In this document: in pieces, positions 63,533 through 64,000 of the stretch
How positions within the stretch are numbered: position 1 is the first letter of the stretch
Layout of the letters: each line of letters begins with the position of its first letter
Source of the DNA: Mesorhizobium sp. SARCC-RB16n
GTDB lineage: Bacteria > Pseudomonadota > Alphaproteobacteria > Rhizobiales > Rhizobiaceae
Length of the DNA stretch: 64,000 nt
NCBI RefSeq assembly: GCF_008520305.1
Contig: NZ_ML703268.1
Coordinates: 1-64,000 of the forward strand
Reading direction: 5' to 3'
The notes under the pieces: model-generated
What the model saw: only the letters and a program-made list of their open reading frames with translations
What the model was told of the DNA's origin: nothing
The model's database searches: none
Program-made: the position numbers and the translations under genes

Positions 63533-64000
63533 TCAAGCCCGCTCGGAGGTCTCCCATTCGGGCGGTTGCCATCCCCTGTCGAACCAGCGCAGGCCGAAGA
63601 AGCCCGCGAGAAAGCCGCCAATATGGGCCTCCCAGGCGATCTGGCCGTCGATGCCCGGCGCGAAGCCGAGAAGGCCGGTGGCGAGATTGATGATCATCCA
63701 CATGGCCAGGAAGATGACGACACCGCGCGAGCGCAGCACGATCGCGACCGGCAGCACCGGGCCGGCGAAAGCCGCCTTGCCGGCAGAGCGGTCGGTGTGG
63801 AAACCAAAACGCGCCGCCGCTCCCATCATGCCCGATATGGCGCCCGATGCGCCGACCAGCGGCGCTTCTCCATAGGGATGCATCGCCCAGAAGAGCGCAA
63901 CCGAAGCCAGTCCGGTGACGGCAAAGAACAACCCGAACCGGAGCGCGCCGAGACGATTGGCCAACGGCGAGCCAAAAGCGGCGAGCCAGACCATATTGAC
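63533..64000 (-). CDS. Rhomboid-family intramembrane serine protease (5' part beyond the window)
   Basis: At least 150 C-terminal residues are visible: helices around GLFFAVTGLASVALFWAM, the rhomboid active-site motif GASGAISGMMGA (nucleophile Ser), a central MIINLATGLLGF helix and the catalytic His in EAHIGGFLAGFFG. It cleaves membrane proteins in the bilayer. The frame continues past 64000 without a clear start, so the gene is cut by the window. The C-terminus is soluble (RWFDRGWQPPEWE). Confidence 0.9.
   Translation of the reverse strand, partial: VNMVWLAAFGSPLANRLGALRFGLFFAVTGLASVALFWAMHPYGEAPLVGASGAISGMMGAAARFGFHTDRSAGKAAFAGPVLPVAIVLRSRGVVIFLAMWMIINLATGLLGFAPGIDGQIAWEAHIGGFLAGFFGLRWFDRGWQPPEWETSERA

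Overview
The window looks like chromosomal DNA of a high-GC alphaproteobacterium of the order Rhizobiales, most probably Mesorhizobium or a close relative. This is inferred from the protein sequences: alphaproteobacterial EF-Tu start, RNase E with a C-terminal GWW motif, BA14K and DUF2155 proteins, the complex I accessory subunit NDUFA12, and EcfG-type promoters. No insertion sequence, prophage or CRISPR array was found. Most of the window is housekeeping DNA with accessory patches.

Region 1 (1-14.1 kb). The first 11 codons of tuf, tRNA-Gly(TCC) and tRNA-Tyr(GTA) all lie on the minus strand in the order Tyr-Gly-tuf. This is the classical tRNA-tufB order, but here it is spread over 14 kb. Between them sit stress and accessory genes: a DMT transporter, GlsB-like and YidB-like proteins, a PaoABC-type molybdenum aldehyde oxidoreductase operon, an EmrAB-type efflux pair, a DUF427 protein, a lipoprotein/epoxide-hydrolase pair and several small unknowns. 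Three GGAAC-N16/17-NGTT elements suggest control by the general stress sigma factor EcfG.

Region 2 (14.2-24 kb). rlmB is followed by a glyoxylate-to-glycerate operon (gcl-hyi-glxR) divergent from an IclR regulator, with a cluster of TTTTTCA elements between them. Next come two related small secreted-protein genes (a BA14K protein and a His/Tyr/Asp-rich protein) with matching leader hairpins, a 55-residue membrane protein, tRNA-Thr(TGT) and a DUF2569 protein. A scar follows, where a TetR gene and an ABC ATPase gene are each truncated.

Region 3 (24-34 kb). An MBL-fold hydrolase is convergent with a polyamine-type binding protein-amidase-TetR operon. A polysaccharide patch follows: a glycosyltransferase-like gene, a DUF707 gene, glf, and an FkbM methyltransferase gene that replaces the middle of a decayed sugar epimerase gene.

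Region 4 (34-64 kb) is core genome: nadK, a DEAD-box helicase, OmpA-type lipoprotein, amiC-mrcA-prfB (prfB with a programmed +1 frameshift), rne with a long leader, an aminotransferase-glsA pair, an M48 protease and DsbA-like protein, aroQ-accB-accC-aat, DUF2155, NDUFA12, panB-panC, an AIM24 protein, gatB-GNAT, a CBS protein and a rhomboid protease cut by the window end.

No clearly new multi-gene system is visible. The items most worth following are the exploded tRNA-tuf locus, the methyltransferase-for-epimerase replacement, the paired small secreted proteins with a shared leader, and the candidate EcfG promoters.
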